DNA from: Bacillus sonorensis NBRC 101234 = KCTC 13918
Lineage (GTDB): Bacteria > Bacillota > Bacilli > Bacillales > Bacillaceae
Assembly (NCBI RefSeq): GCF_001592005.1
Contig: NZ_BCVZ01000015.1
Location: forward strand, 1 to 64,000
Length of the DNA: 64,000 nt
Reading direction: 5' to 3'
The notes below the pieces were generated by a model that saw only the letters and a list, made by a program, of their open reading frames with translations, did no database searches and was not told the DNA's origin. Below are positions 17,996-28,160 of the stretch, one piece after another. Position numbers and translations under genes: made by a program. Within the stretch, counting starts at the first letter, position 1. The number at the start of each line of letters is the position of its first letter.

Positions 17996-19624
17996 TTATG
18001 AGGCCTTTCTTTTGAAGAAGCGGCTCAACCGCTGTCCGAATATTTTTTCAAGCAGTTTCAAGCGGCAAGCCATATACAGGTAGACAAAGCCGCTGATCGC
18101 TGATGTCATGACGATAATCAAGGCGGACAGAATTTGTCTTCCCTCATATGAAATAAAGATGCCGAAAATGGCTTTGACAATCAATGTGACGATTCCCATT
18201 ACCGCTGTCAAAATCACCATCAGCAAAAACCTTTTCAACAGTTTTTTATAAGAATAGCCGGCATGGCGTCTGATCATAATGAAGCCATACAATATAGATG
18301 CAGAATATCCGAGAGCCGTGGCCAAAATCGACCCTTCTCCCTGAAGCAGCTTGATCAGCGGCACGTTCAGCACGATTTTGATGATAATCCCAAGTAAAAG
18401 GCTGACAACCGCAAATTTTTGCTTGTTAATCCCTTGCAAAATTGCGGCGTTGACCGTGAACAATGAAAATAAAAGCGCTACTGGAGAATACCAGAATAAA
18501 ATGTCTTGTCCCATTTCAGGGCGCAGGCTTTCCGAGCCGTAAAAGAACGTGTAGAACGGCCCTGCAAGAAGCGACATCCCGACTGAAACGGGAAGCACGA
18601 TAAACAGGATAATCTGCATCGCCTGATCAATCTGTTTATTTAAAGCGGCAAAATTCCGGCTGGTGAAGTTTTCCGTAATCACCGGAATCAATGTCAGACC
18701 AAAAGCCGTCGCAAGAGAAACAGGTATCATGACAAGCTTGGGAACATACAGCGTCACGATCGCCAGCAAGTCCTGGCTGATGTCTTGAAAGCCGGCTTCA
18801 ATCATCGCTTTATTGAACGTATTCGTATCAATATACTGAAAAAGCGGAATCGCCAGCCCGACAAACACATATGGAGCCGCATAGCTGAACAGTTCCTTAA
18901 ACATTTGCTTATACGTAATATTTGACGGCGGGACAAGGTTCGGCTTCAGCGCCAGCAGATCACCTTTCCTTTTCTGCCAGGAAAAATAGAGAGTGAAAAG
19001 CCCTGCAAACGCGCCGATCAATGCCGCAAAAGTCGCATAGCCGACGGCGACCACAAGTCCGCCGTTCAATACCTTCATGACCAAATATGTCGCCGTGAGG
19101 AGAAAAACGATTCTGGCAAGTTGTTCAACAACCTGGGAAACGGCTGTCGGCCCCATCATTTGGTGGCCTTGGAAAAATCCCCTCACAAGGGCTAATACCG
19201 GCACAACCAACAGGGCCAGGCTGACCATGCGGATGACGTATACGACATGCTCAATCGTCAGTCCATTGTTTTCTGCACCGCCGAGGGCCGTCTTCGCAAA
19301 AAACGGTGCAGTGCAATATAGAAGTGAGAACGCAATGATTCCCGTAACAAGCATCATCGACATTCCGGCGCGCAGCATCTTTCTCGTTGTCTCATAATCA
19401 CCGATGGAATTATACTTTGAAACAAACTTGGACACGGCCGCCGGAAAACCCATCGTGGCAATGCTCAAAAAAATCGTATATTGATTATAACCGTACTGGA
19501 ACAGGGCACCTCCGGTGGCACCGACCATGGCTCCGAACGGAATTAAATAAATCATTCCGAGGATCCTTGAAATGTAGGTACCAAGCGTTAATATAAACGT
19601 GCCTCTTAACAGTTTGCTTGACAT
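17996..19624 (-). CDS. ytgP: YtgP, MurJ-type lipid II flippase / polysaccharide export protein
   Basis: This protein of 542 residues has about 14 predicted membrane spans and belongs to the MOP superfamily, SpoVB/YtgP branch. The N-terminal LRGTFILTLGTYISRILGM and the VRGFFQGHQMMGPTAVSQVVEQ block are characteristic. YtgP (MurJ) of B. subtilis is one of two lipid II flippases together with Amj. The ATG at 19624 matches the family start; an ATG at 19639 is an alternative that adds five residues, and neither ribosome site is strong. Confidence 0.88.
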   Translation of the reverse strand: MSSKLLRGTFILTLGTYISRILGMIYLIPFGAMVGATGGALFQYGYNQYTIFLSIATMGFPAAVSKFVSKYNSIGDYETTRKMLRAGMSMMLVTGIIAFSLLYCTAPFFAKTALGGAENNGLTIEHVVYVIRMVSLALLVVPVLALVRGFFQGHQMMGPTAVSQVVEQLARIVFLLTATYLVMKVLNGGLVVAVGYATFAALIGAFAGLFTLYFSWQKRKGDLLALKPNLVPPSNITYKQMFKELFSYAAPYVFVGLAIPLFQYIDTNTFNKAMIEAGFQDISQDLLAIVTLYVPKLVMIPVSLATAFGLTLIPVITENFTSRNFAALNKQIDQAMQIILFIVLPVSVGMSLLAGPFYTFFYGSESLRPEMGQDILFWYSPVALLFSLFTVNAAILQGINKQKFAVVSLLLGIIIKIVLNVPLIKLLQGEGSILATALGYSASILYGFIMIRRHAGYSYKKLLKRFLLMVILTAVMGIVTLIVKAIFGIFISYEGRQILSALIIVMTSAISGFVYLYMACRLKLLEKIFGQRLSRFFKRKAS

Positions 19625-19754
19625 GTTCCTAATCACCATTTTTCTTCAATAGATTCAACTTTTCCATTTTACCACACAGGTGCTTCACCTAGGTAATAAT
19701 AACTTGGCTAAATTAGATCTTTTGAAAGTTTTTCTAAAGATGCCGTTCTTTCGT

Positions 19755-19860
19755 TATAATATAAAATAAAGCGCAGATGATCCAAAGCCACATTCTGTGA
19801 CAGCATCTGCGAACATCTTACGCACAGGCTTTAGACTGCAGGAAAGTTGAGGATTTTTAA
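19755..19860 (+). ncRNA. Promoter -10 and structured leader of ytfP
   Basis: A perfect TATAAT (19755-19760) is followed by a roughly 90-nt leader up to the ytfP start. CGCAGATG (19772-19779) pairs with CATCTGCG (19804-19811). AAAGCC (19784-19789), inside that loop, pairs with GGCTTT (19827-19832) outside it, giving an H-type pseudoknot. A small CACA/TGTG hairpin fits in the loop. No known riboswitch consensus was recognised, and pairing by chance is not excluded. Confidence 0.4.
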
Positions 19861-21135
19861 ATGAAGCATTTTGATGTAATCGTCATCGGCGGAGGACCGT
19901 CCGGGCTGATGGCCGCCATTGCGGCCGGTGAACGGGGCGCAAATGTTTTGCTGATCGACAAAGGAAACAAGCTTGGCCGGAAGCTGGCCATCTCAGGAGG
20001 GGGGCGCTGCAATGTCACCAACCGCCTTCCAATTGAGGAAATCATCAGGCATATTCCCGGAAACGGCCGTTTTTTATACAGCGCGTTTTCCGAGTTTAAC
20101 AATGAAGATATCATTGAGTTTTTTGAACGCCTCGGCGTCAAGCTGAAAGAAGAGGACCACGGGCGGATGTTTCCCGTTTCCGATAAAGCGCAAAGCGTCG
20201 TGGACGCACTTTTGGGAAGACTTGAACAGCTGCATGTCGCCATCAGCACGAACGAAAAAGTGATATCTGTTTTATACGATGACCAAAAGGCGTACGGCAT
20301 TGTAACAAACAACGGCGAAAAGATATTGTGCGGAGCGGTCGTTGTGGCGGTCGGCGGAAAAAGCGTCCCGCACACTGGATCAACGGGAGACGGCTATGAA
20401 TGGGCGGAAAAAGCGGGACATACCATCACCGAGCTTTTCCCGACAGAGGTTCCCGTCACCTCGGCCGAGCCGTTTATCAAGCAAAAAACTTTGCAGGGCT
20501 TATCATTGAGAAATGTGGCGCTCAGCGTCCTGAACAAAAGAGGAAAACCCGTCATCACTCATCAGATGGATATGATTTTTACACATTTCGGCCTTTCCGG
20601 CCCGGCAGTGCTCAGATGCAGCCAATTTGTCGTGAAAGAATTGAAAAAGCAGGAAGATGTAAGGCTGAAGATTGATTTATTTCCCGACATTCACGAAGAA
20701 CAGCTTTTTCAGCGGATGCAAAGAGAGCTGAAAGAAGCTCCGAAAAAATCGGTCAAAAATGTGCTCAAACCATGGATGCAGGAAAGGTATTTGCTGTTTC
20801 TGTTCGAGCGAAGCATGATTGATCCCGCTGAGACCTTTTCCACCCTTTCCAAAGACCGCTTAAGAGCTTTTGTAAAAGACTGCAAAGAGTTTACGGTCAG
20901 AGTGAATGGAACGCTTTCGCTTGAAAAAGCCTTTGTGACCGGAGGCGGCGTTTCCGTAAAAGAAATCGATCCGAAAAAAATGGCGTCCAAAAAGAAGGAA
21001 GGTTTATATTTTTGCGGGGAAATCCTTGATATCCACGGGTACACCGGCGGATACAACATCACCTCCGCCCTTGTCACCGGGCGGCTTGCCGGCCTCAATG
21101 CAGGGGAATTTTCGGTTTCCGTCAGAAAAAATTAA
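19861..21135 (+). CDS. ytfP: YtfP, HI0933-type FAD-dependent oxidoreductase
   Basis: This 424-residue flavoprotein has the dinucleotide fold [19 protein letters not shown] at the N-terminus, then [17 protein letters not shown], and the C-terminal FAD block [31 protein letters not shown], all typical of the HI0933/YhiN family. The reaction is not established. It stands alone, with an unusual leader upstream and a terminator downstream. Confidence 0.88.
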   Translation: MKHFDVIVIGGGPSGLMAAIAAGERGANVLLIDKGNKLGRKLAISGGGRCNVTNRLPIEEIIRHIPGNGRFLYSAFSEFNNEDIIEFFERLGVKLKEEDHGRMFPVSDKAQSVVDALLGRLEQLHVAISTNEKVISVLYDDQKAYGIVTNNGEKILCGAVVVAVGGKSVPHTGSTGDGYEWAEKAGHTITELFPTEVPVTSAEPFIKQKTLQGLSLRNVALSVLNKRGKPVITHQMDMIFTHFGLSGPAVLRCSQFVVKELKKQEDVRLKIDLFPDIHEEQLFQRMQRELKEAPKKSVKNVLKPWMQERYLLFLFERSMIDPAETFSTLSKDRLRAFVKDCKEFTVRVNGTLSLEKAFVTGGGVSVKEIDPKKMASKKKEGLYFCGEILDIHGYTGGYNITSALVTGRLAGLNAGEFSVSVRKN

Positions 21136-21175
21136 AAACGTGTCGACCCCTTAACCATCAAGCATAGCAGCAACT

Positions 21176-21210
21176 TTGGACAAGTTTTGTGACTTGTCTC
21201 TTTTTTTAAA
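21176..21210 (+). terminator. Terminator after ytfP
   Basis: GACAAG and CTTGTC pair around an 8-nt loop and are followed by TCTTTTTTT. It is about 45 nt after the ytfP stop. Confidence 0.7.
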
Positions 21211-21229
21211 AATATGTTACGGTAGAATC

Positions 21230-21255
21230 GTTTTGTTTCACCTGATTGTGGGTAA
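21230..21255 (+). promoter_or_regulatory. SigB-like promoter of opuD
   Basis: GTTTTG, a 14-nt spacer and GGGTAA match the SigB pattern GTTT-N13-15-GGGWAW, about 105 nt before opuD. B. subtilis opuD is known to be induced by the general stress factor SigB, which supports the call. Confidence 0.65.
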
Positions 21256-21359
21256 TGCGACAACCGGACTAAACGTTATCTGCGAGAATGAATTTTCACA
21301 GTGTAACTCATACTAAATTGTAGGACAGGAGCAAGATGAAAAATGAATAGAGGGTGAGG

Positions 21360-22898
21360 ATGATTTTGAAGAATATTTCAAGTGTTTTTTGGATTGTAAT
21401 CGTCATCACAGCCGCAGCAGTCTTATGGGGAATCATAGCTCCCGACAATCTTCAGGCGCTGTCAAGTTCGATACAGGAGTATTTAACCAACACGTTTGGC
21501 TGGTATTATTTATTAGTGGTGTCCCTTTTTGTCGCTTTTGGAATTTTCCTGATGTTTAGTCCGATCGGAAAAATTAAATTAGGAAAGCCGGATGAAAAAC
21601 CGGAATTTTCTCTTTTATCATGGTTTGCCATGCTGTTCAGCGCTGGAATGGGGATCGGCCTCGTATTCTACGGTGCAGCTGAACCCATCAGCCATTTCGC
21701 GATTAGCTCTCCATCAGGTGAAACAGAAACCGCTCAGGCCTTTAGAGACTCTCTCCGGTTTACCTTTTTTCACTGGGGTTTGCATGCCTGGGCAATATAT
21801 GCGATCGTTGCGCTTTGCATCGCCTATTTTAAGTTTAGAAAGGATGCGCCAGGCCTTATCAGCGCTACGTTGTACCCTGTCTTTGGGGACAGGGTCAAAG
21901 GACCTCTCGGCAAGTTGATTGACTGCATCGCAGTATTTGCGACTGTAGTGGGTGTTGCGACAAGCCTTGGAATCGGTGCAACGCAAATCAACGGCGGGCT
22001 GAACTATTTATTCAACATTCCAAATAATTTTCAGGTTCAGCTGATCATCATCGCCATTGTGACGGTTCTCTTCCTGGCATCGGCCTGGAGCGGCATCAGC
22101 AAGGGAATTAAATATTTGAGCAACATTAACATGGGGCTTGCCGGTATTCTCATGCTCTTTATGCTGTTTGCCGGCCCGACGGTGCTGATCATGAATTCGT
22201 TCACAGATACTATCGGAACCTATTTTTCAAATTTGGTGCAGATGAGCTTCAGGCTATCGCCAATTAATGAAGAAGGCCGGCAGTGGATCAACTCATGGAC
22301 GATTTTTTACTGGGCATGGTGGATTTCCTGGTCTCCGTTTGTCGGAATTTTCATCGCCCGCGTGTCAAGGGGCCGGACAATCCGGGAATTCCTCGGCGCC
22401 GTATTGTTTGCGCCGTCCCTCCTAGCGTTTCTGTGGTTCTCCATCTTTGGCGTTTCAGCCATGAATCTGCAGCAAAATGATATTTTCAATGTGGCCAAAC
22501 TGTCTACTGAAACCATGCTGTTTGGAACGCTGAATCATTATCCTTTGCAGATGATTACATCGATTGTTGCCTTGATTCTGATCGCGGTGTTCTTTATCAC
22601 ATCTGCCGATTCGGCGACATTTGTGCTCGGAATGCAGACGACATACGGTTCTCTGAATCCGGCCAATTCGGTGAAAGTCTCTTGGGGGATCATTCAGTCG
22701 GCGATGGCCGCGGCTCTCTTGTATTCAGGCGGATTGACCGCTTTGCAAAACACCGCCATCCTTGCCGCGCTGCCATTTTCGATCGTCATAATTTTCATGA
22801 TCGTCTCTCTGTACAAATCGCTCTCAAAAGAGCGGCGTGAGCTTAAAAAAACCGATGCATATCAAAAGCCTAGAAGCCCCCGGGTGAAAAAGGCATAA
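21360..22898 (+). CDS. opuD: Glycine betaine transporter OpuD (BCCT family)
   Basis: This protein of 512 residues has 12 spans and is of the betaine/carnitine/choline transporter family. The signature block is [47 protein letters not shown] and [14 protein letters not shown] flank it. It imports betaine with sodium during osmotic stress. The ATG at 21360 and a TTG at 21366 are both possible behind AGAGGGTGAGG; the difference is two residues. Confidence 0.93.
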   Translation: MILKNISSVFWIVIVITAAAVLWGIIAPDNLQALSSSIQEYLTNTFGWYYLLVVSLFVAFGIFLMFSPIGKIKLGKPDEKPEFSLLSWFAMLFSAGMGIGLVFYGAAEPISHFAISSPSGETETAQAFRDSLRFTFFHWGLHAWAIYAIVALCIAYFKFRKDAPGLISATLYPVFGDRVKGPLGKLIDCIAVFATVVGVATSLGIGATQINGGLNYLFNIPNNFQVQLIIIAIVTVLFLASAWSGISKGIKYLSNINMGLAGILMLFMLFAGPTVLIMNSFTDTIGTYFSNLVQMSFRLSPINEEGRQWINSWTIFYWAWWISWSPFVGIFIARVSRGRTIREFLGAVLFAPSLLAFLWFSIFGVSAMNLQQNDIFNVAKLSTETMLFGTLNHYPLQMITSIVALILIAVFFITSADSATFVLGMQTTYGSLNPANSVKVSWGIIQSAMAAALLYSGGLTALQNTAILAALPFSIVIIFMIVSLYKSLSKERRELKKTDAYQKPRSPRVKKA

Positions 22899-22926
22899 AC
22901 AGCAAATCAGCAGTATCCTTTCATGT

Positions 22927-22951
22927 AGCCGGCAGCAGCCGGCTTTTTTAT
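22927..22951 (+). terminator. Terminator after opuD
   Basis: AGCCGGC and GCCGGCT pair with a 3-nt loop, followed by TTTTTTA, about 30 nt after the stop. Confidence 0.85.
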
Positions 22952-23230
22952 GCTTTCCTATATGAATAGCGGCGCACCTCCCCCCTGCTTCGAGATCATT
23001 AAGCGTGTAAGACGCCCCACTGTGAATAAGCTATGGCATTGTTTTGAGCACCGTTTATAATGGCCGGTTGATATACGGACGGCATTCCTGTACTTCAGTG
23101 CGCATTAATCCCCATTGGACTTTTCCCCTTTATGTGATGAATGAACATGAAATAGTCAAACAGGAAAAGAAAGCGGAGAATCAACGATATTCTGTTCATT
23201 TTCAACATTAATCACCAGGAATATGATATT
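22952..23230. other. Gene-free interval upstream of the acid-sugar operon
   Basis: No coding frame with a ribosome site, RNA gene or repeat was recognised here. It marks the left edge of a block that is not expected in the B. subtilis gene order. Confidence 0.5.
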
Positions 23231-23275
23231 TTTTCACAATAAATTGTTGACTTTTCACAAAATAATGACTATGCT
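23231..23275 (+). promoter_or_regulatory. Promoter with direct-repeat operator, acid-sugar operon
   Basis: TTGACT and TATGCT are separated by 17 nt (23247-23275). TTTTCACAAT at 23231 and TTTTCACAAA at 23252 form a direct repeat with a 21-nt period, two helical turns. One copy precedes the -35 and one fills the spacer. This is a plausible binding site for the DeoR-type regulator encoded next. Confidence 0.6.
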
Positions 23276-23315
23276 AACCATATAAGATGTTCATAATTAA
23301 CAAAAGGTGATAAAA

Positions 23316-24086
23316 ATGCAACCTAACGAACGCAGAGATGTGATTTTGGAACAATTGAAAAAGCACAAAAAAATAGACATCGAAGCATTGGCGGCCGAAT
23401 TGAATGTTTCCGCTATGACAATTCGGCGAGATTTGACCTACCTGGAGGAGAAGGAGCAGATCATCCGCACGCTTGGCGGTGCAGTTCTCAACAAGCCGCT
23501 TGTGATGGAATCTTCCTTTCAGACAAAGGAAGGAAAATATGCAGCTGAGAAAAAGCGCATCGCCGAAAAAGCGGCAGAACTCGTAAAAGAGAATTATACT
23601 ATTCTCCTTGATTCTGGAACGACTACACTCGAGATTGCAAAGCTGCTGAAGTCCAAAAGCAATTTGACGGTCGTAACCAATGACATCAAGATCGCAGCGG
23701 AGCTGATGGACAGCGAGGTCAAGCTGATTCTCACAGGCGGGGAGGTGCAGAACAATATTGGCGCACTTTTTGGCCCGCTGACAGAACAGACATTGCGCAA
23801 TCTGCATGTCGACTTGTGCTTTCTCGGAGCGCACGCCGTGCATCTGCATGTCGGGGTCACTGTTCCGACATTCGAAAAAGCATCTATTAAAAAACTGATG
23901 ATCCAGTCCGCTCAGGCAACCTGGCTTGTCGCCGATTCCAGCAAGCTGGATCAAAAATCGCTCGTAAAGGTGTGCGACTTGAAGGAATTATCCGGTATCA
24001 TCTCAGATTCCGGCATCGTCGATTATCATCCTTATGAATTGCAGGAGCTTTTAGATGTCATGACAGCAGAGGAGGAATCTCCATGA
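23316..24086 (+). CDS. DeoR-family transcriptional regulator of the acid-sugar operon
   Basis: This 256-residue protein has an N-terminal winged HTH (RRDVILEQLKKHKKID, SAMTIRRDLTYLEEKEQI) and the DeoRC ligand-binding domain (LLDSGTTTLEIAKLL, VVTNDIKIAAEL, VADSSKLDQ), which senses a phosphorylated sugar. The ATG at 23316 has AAAGGTGAT upstream. Its stop overlaps the next gene start (ATGA), so it is the first gene of its own operon and likely autoregulated through the repeats at 23231-23261. The effector may be a four-carbon acid-sugar phosphate, by inference. Confidence 0.85.
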   Translation: MQPNERRDVILEQLKKHKKIDIEALAAELNVSAMTIRRDLTYLEEKEQIIRTLGGAVLNKPLVMESSFQTKEGKYAAEKKRIAEKAAELVKENYTILLDSGTTTLEIAKLLKSKSNLTVVTNDIKIAAELMDSEVKLILTGGEVQNNIGALFGPLTEQTLRNLHVDLCFLGAHAVHLHVGVTVPTFEKASIKKLMIQSAQATWLVADSSKLDQKSLVKVCDLKELSGIISDSGIVDYHPYELQELLDVMTAEEESP

Positions 24087-25369
24087 AAATTGGCGTCGTC
24101 GCAGATGATCTTACTGGAGGCAATGGTACAGGCGTCAAACTGACGAAGCTTGGTTATAACGTGGCAACAATGGTTTTTTACGACCACTTGCCATCATCGG
24201 AAGAGATCAATGGGGTGATCATTGATACCGATAGCCGCTATGCGAAAGCAGAAGTCGCACACCGCAGGGTGAAGACAGCGGCGGCGAACCTGAAAAAGTG
24301 GGGAACGGATATTGTCTGTAAACGCATTGACAGTACGGTACGGGGCAATATCGGGATAGAACTGGATGCTTTTCTTAATGAATGGGGTGATCGGTCCATC
24401 GCAGTCGTGGTTCCGGCTTATCCAGACTCCGGCCGTATCGTGTCAGGCGGCTATCTCCTTGTCCACGGAATACCGGTACAGCTTTCCGATGTCGGAAAGG
24501 ATCCGGTTAAGCCTGTGACAGAATCACATATCCCAAAGCTTGTACAGAAGCAGAGCGATCATCAGGTTGAAAGCATCGGATTACAGACCATCCTCGCCGG
24601 CAAGGAAGCGATCAAGGCAGAAATGCGGAAGAAGATACAGGAAGGTGCACGAATCATTGTTCCTGATGCCATCTCAAATGAGGACATTGATGCTGTTGCC
24701 GGTGCAATGGCAGAGCTGGACATGTATCAAATGATTCCGGCTGATCCCGGTCCGCTCACTGCCGCTTTCGCTCAGGCATTCAGCAGAAAGCGGATGAAGG
24801 ATAAAAAAATCATCGTCACAGTCGGCAGCGTCACATCGAACAGCTCCAAGCAGCTGCAATATTTGATCGATAAGACGAATCTCCACCCCATCTATGTCGA
24901 TTGCAAAAAGCTTGTGACTATGGACGGAGCCTGGGATACAGAAGTAGAACGCGTCATCAAAAAAGCGATCGAAGAGTTAGAGAAGCAGGATATTCTCCTG
25001 ATCACGACTGATGCTCTGGGATCGGAAATCCTGGATTTGAAAACACTGGCGGCAAAGCAGCATGTAAGCCAGGATGCATTGGCAAAGCGCATCGCGGACG
25101 GTCTTGGCAAGATTGCCAGAGTTGTGATACAGAACAGCCGCTTTGAAATTGGAGGCTGCTTTACCAGCGGCGGGGATGTAACCGCTTCCCTCAGCTCGGT
25201 CTGCAGAGTAGAAGGCATCCGGCTGATTGATGAAATCCTGCCGTTGGTCGCCTATGGGAAGTTTATCGGGGGGTACCTGGACGGTATTCCGATTGTCACC
25301 AAAGGCGGTACAGCAGGTGATGTGAAAGCGATCTACACAAGCGTGAAATATCTGGAAGCGACATTTTAA
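24083..25369 (+). CDS. dtnK: Four-carbon acid sugar kinase (DUF1537, DtnK-like)
   Basis: This 428-residue protein is of the DUF1537 kinase family. The N-terminal substrate domain has [14 protein letters not shown] and [12 protein letters not shown]; the C-terminal nucleotide domain has [25 protein letters not shown] and [12 protein letters not shown]. Family members phosphorylate D-threonate, erythronate or related acids at O4. The pairing with a PdxA2 homologue fits D-threonate kinase DtnK. It overlaps the regulator gene by 4 nt. Confidence 0.82.
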   Translation: MKIGVVADDLTGGNGTGVKLTKLGYNVATMVFYDHLPSSEEINGVIIDTDSRYAKAEVAHRRVKTAAANLKKWGTDIVCKRIDSTVRGNIGIELDAFLNEWGDRSIAVVVPAYPDSGRIVSGGYLLVHGIPVQLSDVGKDPVKPVTESHIPKLVQKQSDHQVESIGLQTILAGKEAIKAEMRKKIQEGARIIVPDAISNEDIDAVAGAMAELDMYQMIPADPGPLTAAFAQAFSRKRMKDKKIIVTVGSVTSNSSKQLQYLIDKTNLHPIYVDCKKLVTMDGAWDTEVERVIKKAIEELEKQDILLITTDALGSEILDLKTLAAKQHVSQDALAKRIADGLGKIARVVIQNSRFEIGGCFTSGGDVTASLSSVCRVEGIRLIDEILPLVAYGKFIGGYLDGIPIVTKGGTAGDVKAIYTSVKYLEATF

Positions 25370-25382
25370 GGAGGAATATATC

Positions 25383-26393
25383 ATGGCAGAAAGATCAATT
25401 ATTGCAATTCCAATGGGAGACCCGGCTGGTATCGGGCCTGAAATCACGATGAAATCTTTAGCGAAGAAAGAAATCTATGATGTGTGTAAGCCGCTGGTGA
25501 TCGGTGATACCGGAGTCATCAAAAAAGCGATCAAGATCGTGGAAGCGGATCTGCAAGTGAACGAAATTACAGCGCCAGCAGAAGGAAAATATAAATTCGG
25601 TACCGTCGATGTGATCAATCTGGCGAATATCGATATCGATAAGCTTGAATACGGACAAGTTTCGGCACAAGGCGGCCAGGGCGCATTCGAATACATTAAA
25701 AAATCCGTGGAGCTTGCCATGGCCGGAGAAGTCAAAGCCCTGGCGACGACGCCAATCAATAAGGAATCCTTGAAAGCAGCTGAAGTCCCATATATCGGTC
25801 ATACCGAAATGCTGGAGGATCTGGCCGGTTCAGACGATCCGCTTACGATGTTCGAGGTGAACGGCATGCGGATCTTCTTCCTCACCCGCCACCTGTCTTT
25901 GCGGGATGCCATCGGCCAGATCACAAAAGAAAGAGTCCATGATTACTTGATTCGTTGTCACCGGGCATTGCAGCGGCTCGGGGTTCAAAACGGCAGATTC
26001 GCGGTGGCAGGCTTGAACCCGCATAGCGGAGAAGGCGGCTTGTTTGGCCGGGAGGAAATTGATCAAATTAAGCCTGGCATTGCACTCGCCGTGAAGGATG
26101 GAATAAATGCTGCAGGCCCAGTGCCGGCCGATTCGGTCTTCTTTCAGGCGCTAAATGGCAAGTATGATGCAGTGCTATCCTTGTACCATGACCAAGGACA
26201 TATCGCTGCGAAAATGACAGACTTCCACCGTACCATTTCGATCACGAACGGTCTCCCGTTCTTGCGCACGTCAGTCGATCACGGCACCGCCTTCGATATT
26301 GCAGGCAAGAACATCGCAGAAAGCACCAGTATGGAAGAATGCATCAAGGTTGCCGCACAGTATGCACCGAACTTCTCGCCAAATAGCCTGTAA
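25383..26393 (+). CDS. pdxA2: PdxA2-type 4-phospho-acid-sugar dehydrogenase
   Basis: This 336-residue protein matches 4-hydroxythreonine-4-phosphate dehydrogenase (PdxA): [12 protein letters not shown] start, [34 protein letters not shown] and the metal-site [11 protein letters not shown]. Because the neighbour is a DUF1537 kinase and Bacillus makes PLP by PdxS/PdxT, catabolism is more likely than vitamin B6 synthesis: oxidative decarboxylation of D-threonate- or erythronate-4-phosphate to DHAP. AAGGAGGAA precedes the ATG. Confidence 0.85.
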   Translation: MAERSIIAIPMGDPAGIGPEITMKSLAKKEIYDVCKPLVIGDTGVIKKAIKIVEADLQVNEITAPAEGKYKFGTVDVINLANIDIDKLEYGQVSAQGGQGAFEYIKKSVELAMAGEVKALATTPINKESLKAAEVPYIGHTEMLEDLAGSDDPLTMFEVNGMRIFFLTRHLSLRDAIGQITKERVHDYLIRCHRALQRLGVQNGRFAVAGLNPHSGEGGLFGREEIDQIKPGIALAVKDGINAAGPVPADSVFFQALNGKYDAVLSLYHDQGHIAAKMTDFHRTISITNGLPFLRTSVDHGTAFDIAGKNIAESTSMEECIKVAAQYAPNFSPNSL

Positions 26394-26403
26394 ATAATAC
26401 ATC

Positions 26404-26432
26404 TAAAAGGAAGGGTCCAGCATCCTTCCTTT
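26404..26432. terminator. Intra-operon hairpin between pdxA2 and gntP
   Basis: AAAGGAAGG and CCTTCCTTT pair around an 8-nt loop. Only a short CTAG tail follows, so it is a weak terminator or an RNA stability element that could lower permease expression. Confidence 0.4.
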
Positions 26433-26488
26433 CTAGAAAACAATAATGAAACCGCTTACAAGAAAATAGACTTCGGGAGGAGAAACTT

Positions 26489-27835
26489 ATGCCATTACTC
26501 ATCATCGCTTTTGGTGTGCTTTTATTACTTCTTTTTATTATGAGATTCAAGCTCAATACATTCGTTTCCTTGATCATTGTCTCTTTTATCGTGGCATTGC
26601 TGCTTGGCATGCCGCTATCAAAAGTGGTAGGTTCCATTGAAAGCGGTTTAGGCGGAACGCTGGGCCATATCGCGCTCATCTTCGGAATGGGTGCGATGCT
26701 GGGCCGTCTCATTGCTGACGCCGGCGGTGCAAACCGCATTGCGACCACGCTGATTGACCGTTTCGGAGAAAAGCGCATCCAATGGGCCGTCTTATTCGCA
26801 ACGTTCATTGTAGGAATTGCGCTATTCCTTGAAGTAACCATTGTCTTATTGATTCCCATCATCTTCTCGATCGCAAAGGAGCTGAGGGTCTCCATCGTCC
26901 ATCTTGGACTGCCGATGGTTGCGGCGGCACTCGCGACGCATGCCTTCCTTCCGCCCCACCCAGGTCCGACAGCAGTGGCTGCGGAGTACGGAGCGAACAT
27001 TGGTCTTGTCCTTGTTTATGGTATCATCGTAGCCATTCCGACGGTTATCCTGTCAGGGATTCTGTATCCGAAGCTCGCAAAACGAATCGTGCCTTCTGCC
27101 TGGACGCGGGAAGGCAGCGAATCTTTCGGCGCCAGGAAAACATTCAAGGAAGAAGAAATGCCCGGCTTCGGTGTCAGCGTCTTTACCGCATTATTCCCGG
27201 TTATCCTTATGGCGGCCGGTGCCGCCGTAGATATTTTGCAGGCAGAACTGCACTTTAAAGACAGTCTGTTGATTGCAATCATTCGCTTTATAGGCAACTC
27301 ATCAACCGCAATGGTCATCTCGCTTTTAGTCGCGATGTACACGATGGGAATCAGAAGAAACGTGCCTATTCAAAAGCTGATGGATTCCTGCGGTTCCGCG
27401 ATCAATGCACTTGGAATGCTGCTTCTGATTATTGGCGGCGGCGGTGCCTTGAAACAGGTGCTCATCGATGGCGGAGTGGGAGACTATGTGGCATCCATCT
27501 TTTCCGGAACATCCATGTCACCGGTATTCTTCGCCTGGATGGTCGCAGCAATCCTGCGTATCTGCCTGGGTTCTGGAACTGTCGCCACCCTGACGACAGC
27601 GGGCCTTGTCATCCCATCACTTGCCTCCATGCCCGATGTGAATCTCGAGCTTGTCGCACTGGCCACAGGAGCAGGAAGCGCCATCGCTTCCCATGTCAAT
27701 GACGCAGGCTTCTGGATGGTAAAAGAATCACTCGGCCTGACACTGAAGGAAGCGTTCGGAACGTATACGGTGCTTTCCACCATTGTAGCTGTATCAGGGC
27801 TTGTCTTTACGATGATGCTGGATCTATTCATCTGA
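26489..27835 (+). CDS. GntP-family acid sugar permease
   Basis: This 448-residue membrane protein has about 12-14 spans of the gluconate:H+ symporter family. Typical segments are GMGAMLGRLIADAGGANRIA, ATHAFLPPHPGPTA and the late VNDAGFWMVKESLGLTLKEAF. Its place after the kinase and dehydrogenase suggests uptake of the same acid sugar. AGACTTCGGGAGGAG precedes the ATG. No strong terminator was seen after its stop. Confidence 0.86.
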   Translation: MPLLIIAFGVLLLLLFIMRFKLNTFVSLIIVSFIVALLLGMPLSKVVGSIESGLGGTLGHIALIFGMGAMLGRLIADAGGANRIATTLIDRFGEKRIQWAVLFATFIVGIALFLEVTIVLLIPIIFSIAKELRVSIVHLGLPMVAAALATHAFLPPHPGPTAVAAEYGANIGLVLVYGIIVAIPTVILSGILYPKLAKRIVPSAWTREGSESFGARKTFKEEEMPGFGVSVFTALFPVILMAAGAAVDILQAELHFKDSLLIAIIRFIGNSSTAMVISLLVAMYTMGIRRNVPIQKLMDSCGSAINALGMLLLIIGGGGALKQVLIDGGVGDYVASIFSGTSMSPVFFAWMVAAILRICLGSGTVATLTTAGLVIPSLASMPDVNLELVALATGAGSAIASHVNDAGFWMVKESLGLTLKEAFGTYTVLSTIVAVSGLVFTMMLDLFI

Positions 27836-27925
27836 ATCAACAACAACCGGTAAAGCGCGGCTTGTGGAATAAAACGATGTTTTTTCTGCGAGTCGGCTCT
27901 TTGTTTATTAAGAAGAGTTGTTTGC

Positions 27926-28108
27926 TTATTTTCTGTATAATATCAACGCTGAAAAACAGTAAAGCTGTTCGCCCTGGGGATCGCATGCGGCGGAGACGTT
28001 GTATTTTATGTCGACCAGCTGGTCTTCGGACAGCTTTTTTAAAAACTCGTTGATTTCGTGCTGCAGATCTTTTTCGTGTTCTTCATCAAATACGGCAACC
28101 TTCAGCAT
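27926..28108 (-). CDS. cse60: Sporulation protein Cse60 (YteV)
   Basis: This 60-residue protein (MLKVAVFDEEHEKDLQHEINEF at the start and YCFSALILYRK at the end) is the size and pattern of Cse60, a mother-cell sporulation protein of unknown function transcribed by SigE. The ATG at 28108 has AGAAAGGAGAGAG upstream; the 13-residue extension has no ribosome site. A SigE-like promoter lies just upstream. It is convergent with the gntP-type gene. Confidence 0.85.
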   Translation of the reverse strand: MLKVAVFDEEHEKDLQHEINEFLKKLSEDQLVDIKYNVSAACDPQGEQLYCFSALILYRK

Positions 28109-28130
28109 ACGCTCTCTCCTTTCTATTTGA

Positions 28131-28159
28131 AAGGTATTCGCGAACATCCGAAGTTATGA
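28131..28159 (-). promoter_or_regulatory. SigE-like promoter of cse60
   Basis: On the minus strand TCATAAC, 14 nt, then AATACCTT gives partial agreement with the SigE consensus (KMATATT-N14-CATACAWT). The known SigE dependence of cse60 supports it; the match alone is modest. Confidence 0.45.
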
Positions 28160-28160
28160 A

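Noticed and set aside
25383-26393. PdxA as a vitamin B6 biosynthesis enzyme
   Set aside because: The neighbours are a DUF1537 kinase and a GntP permease, and Bacillus makes PLP with PdxS/PdxT, so a catabolic PdxA2 is more likely.
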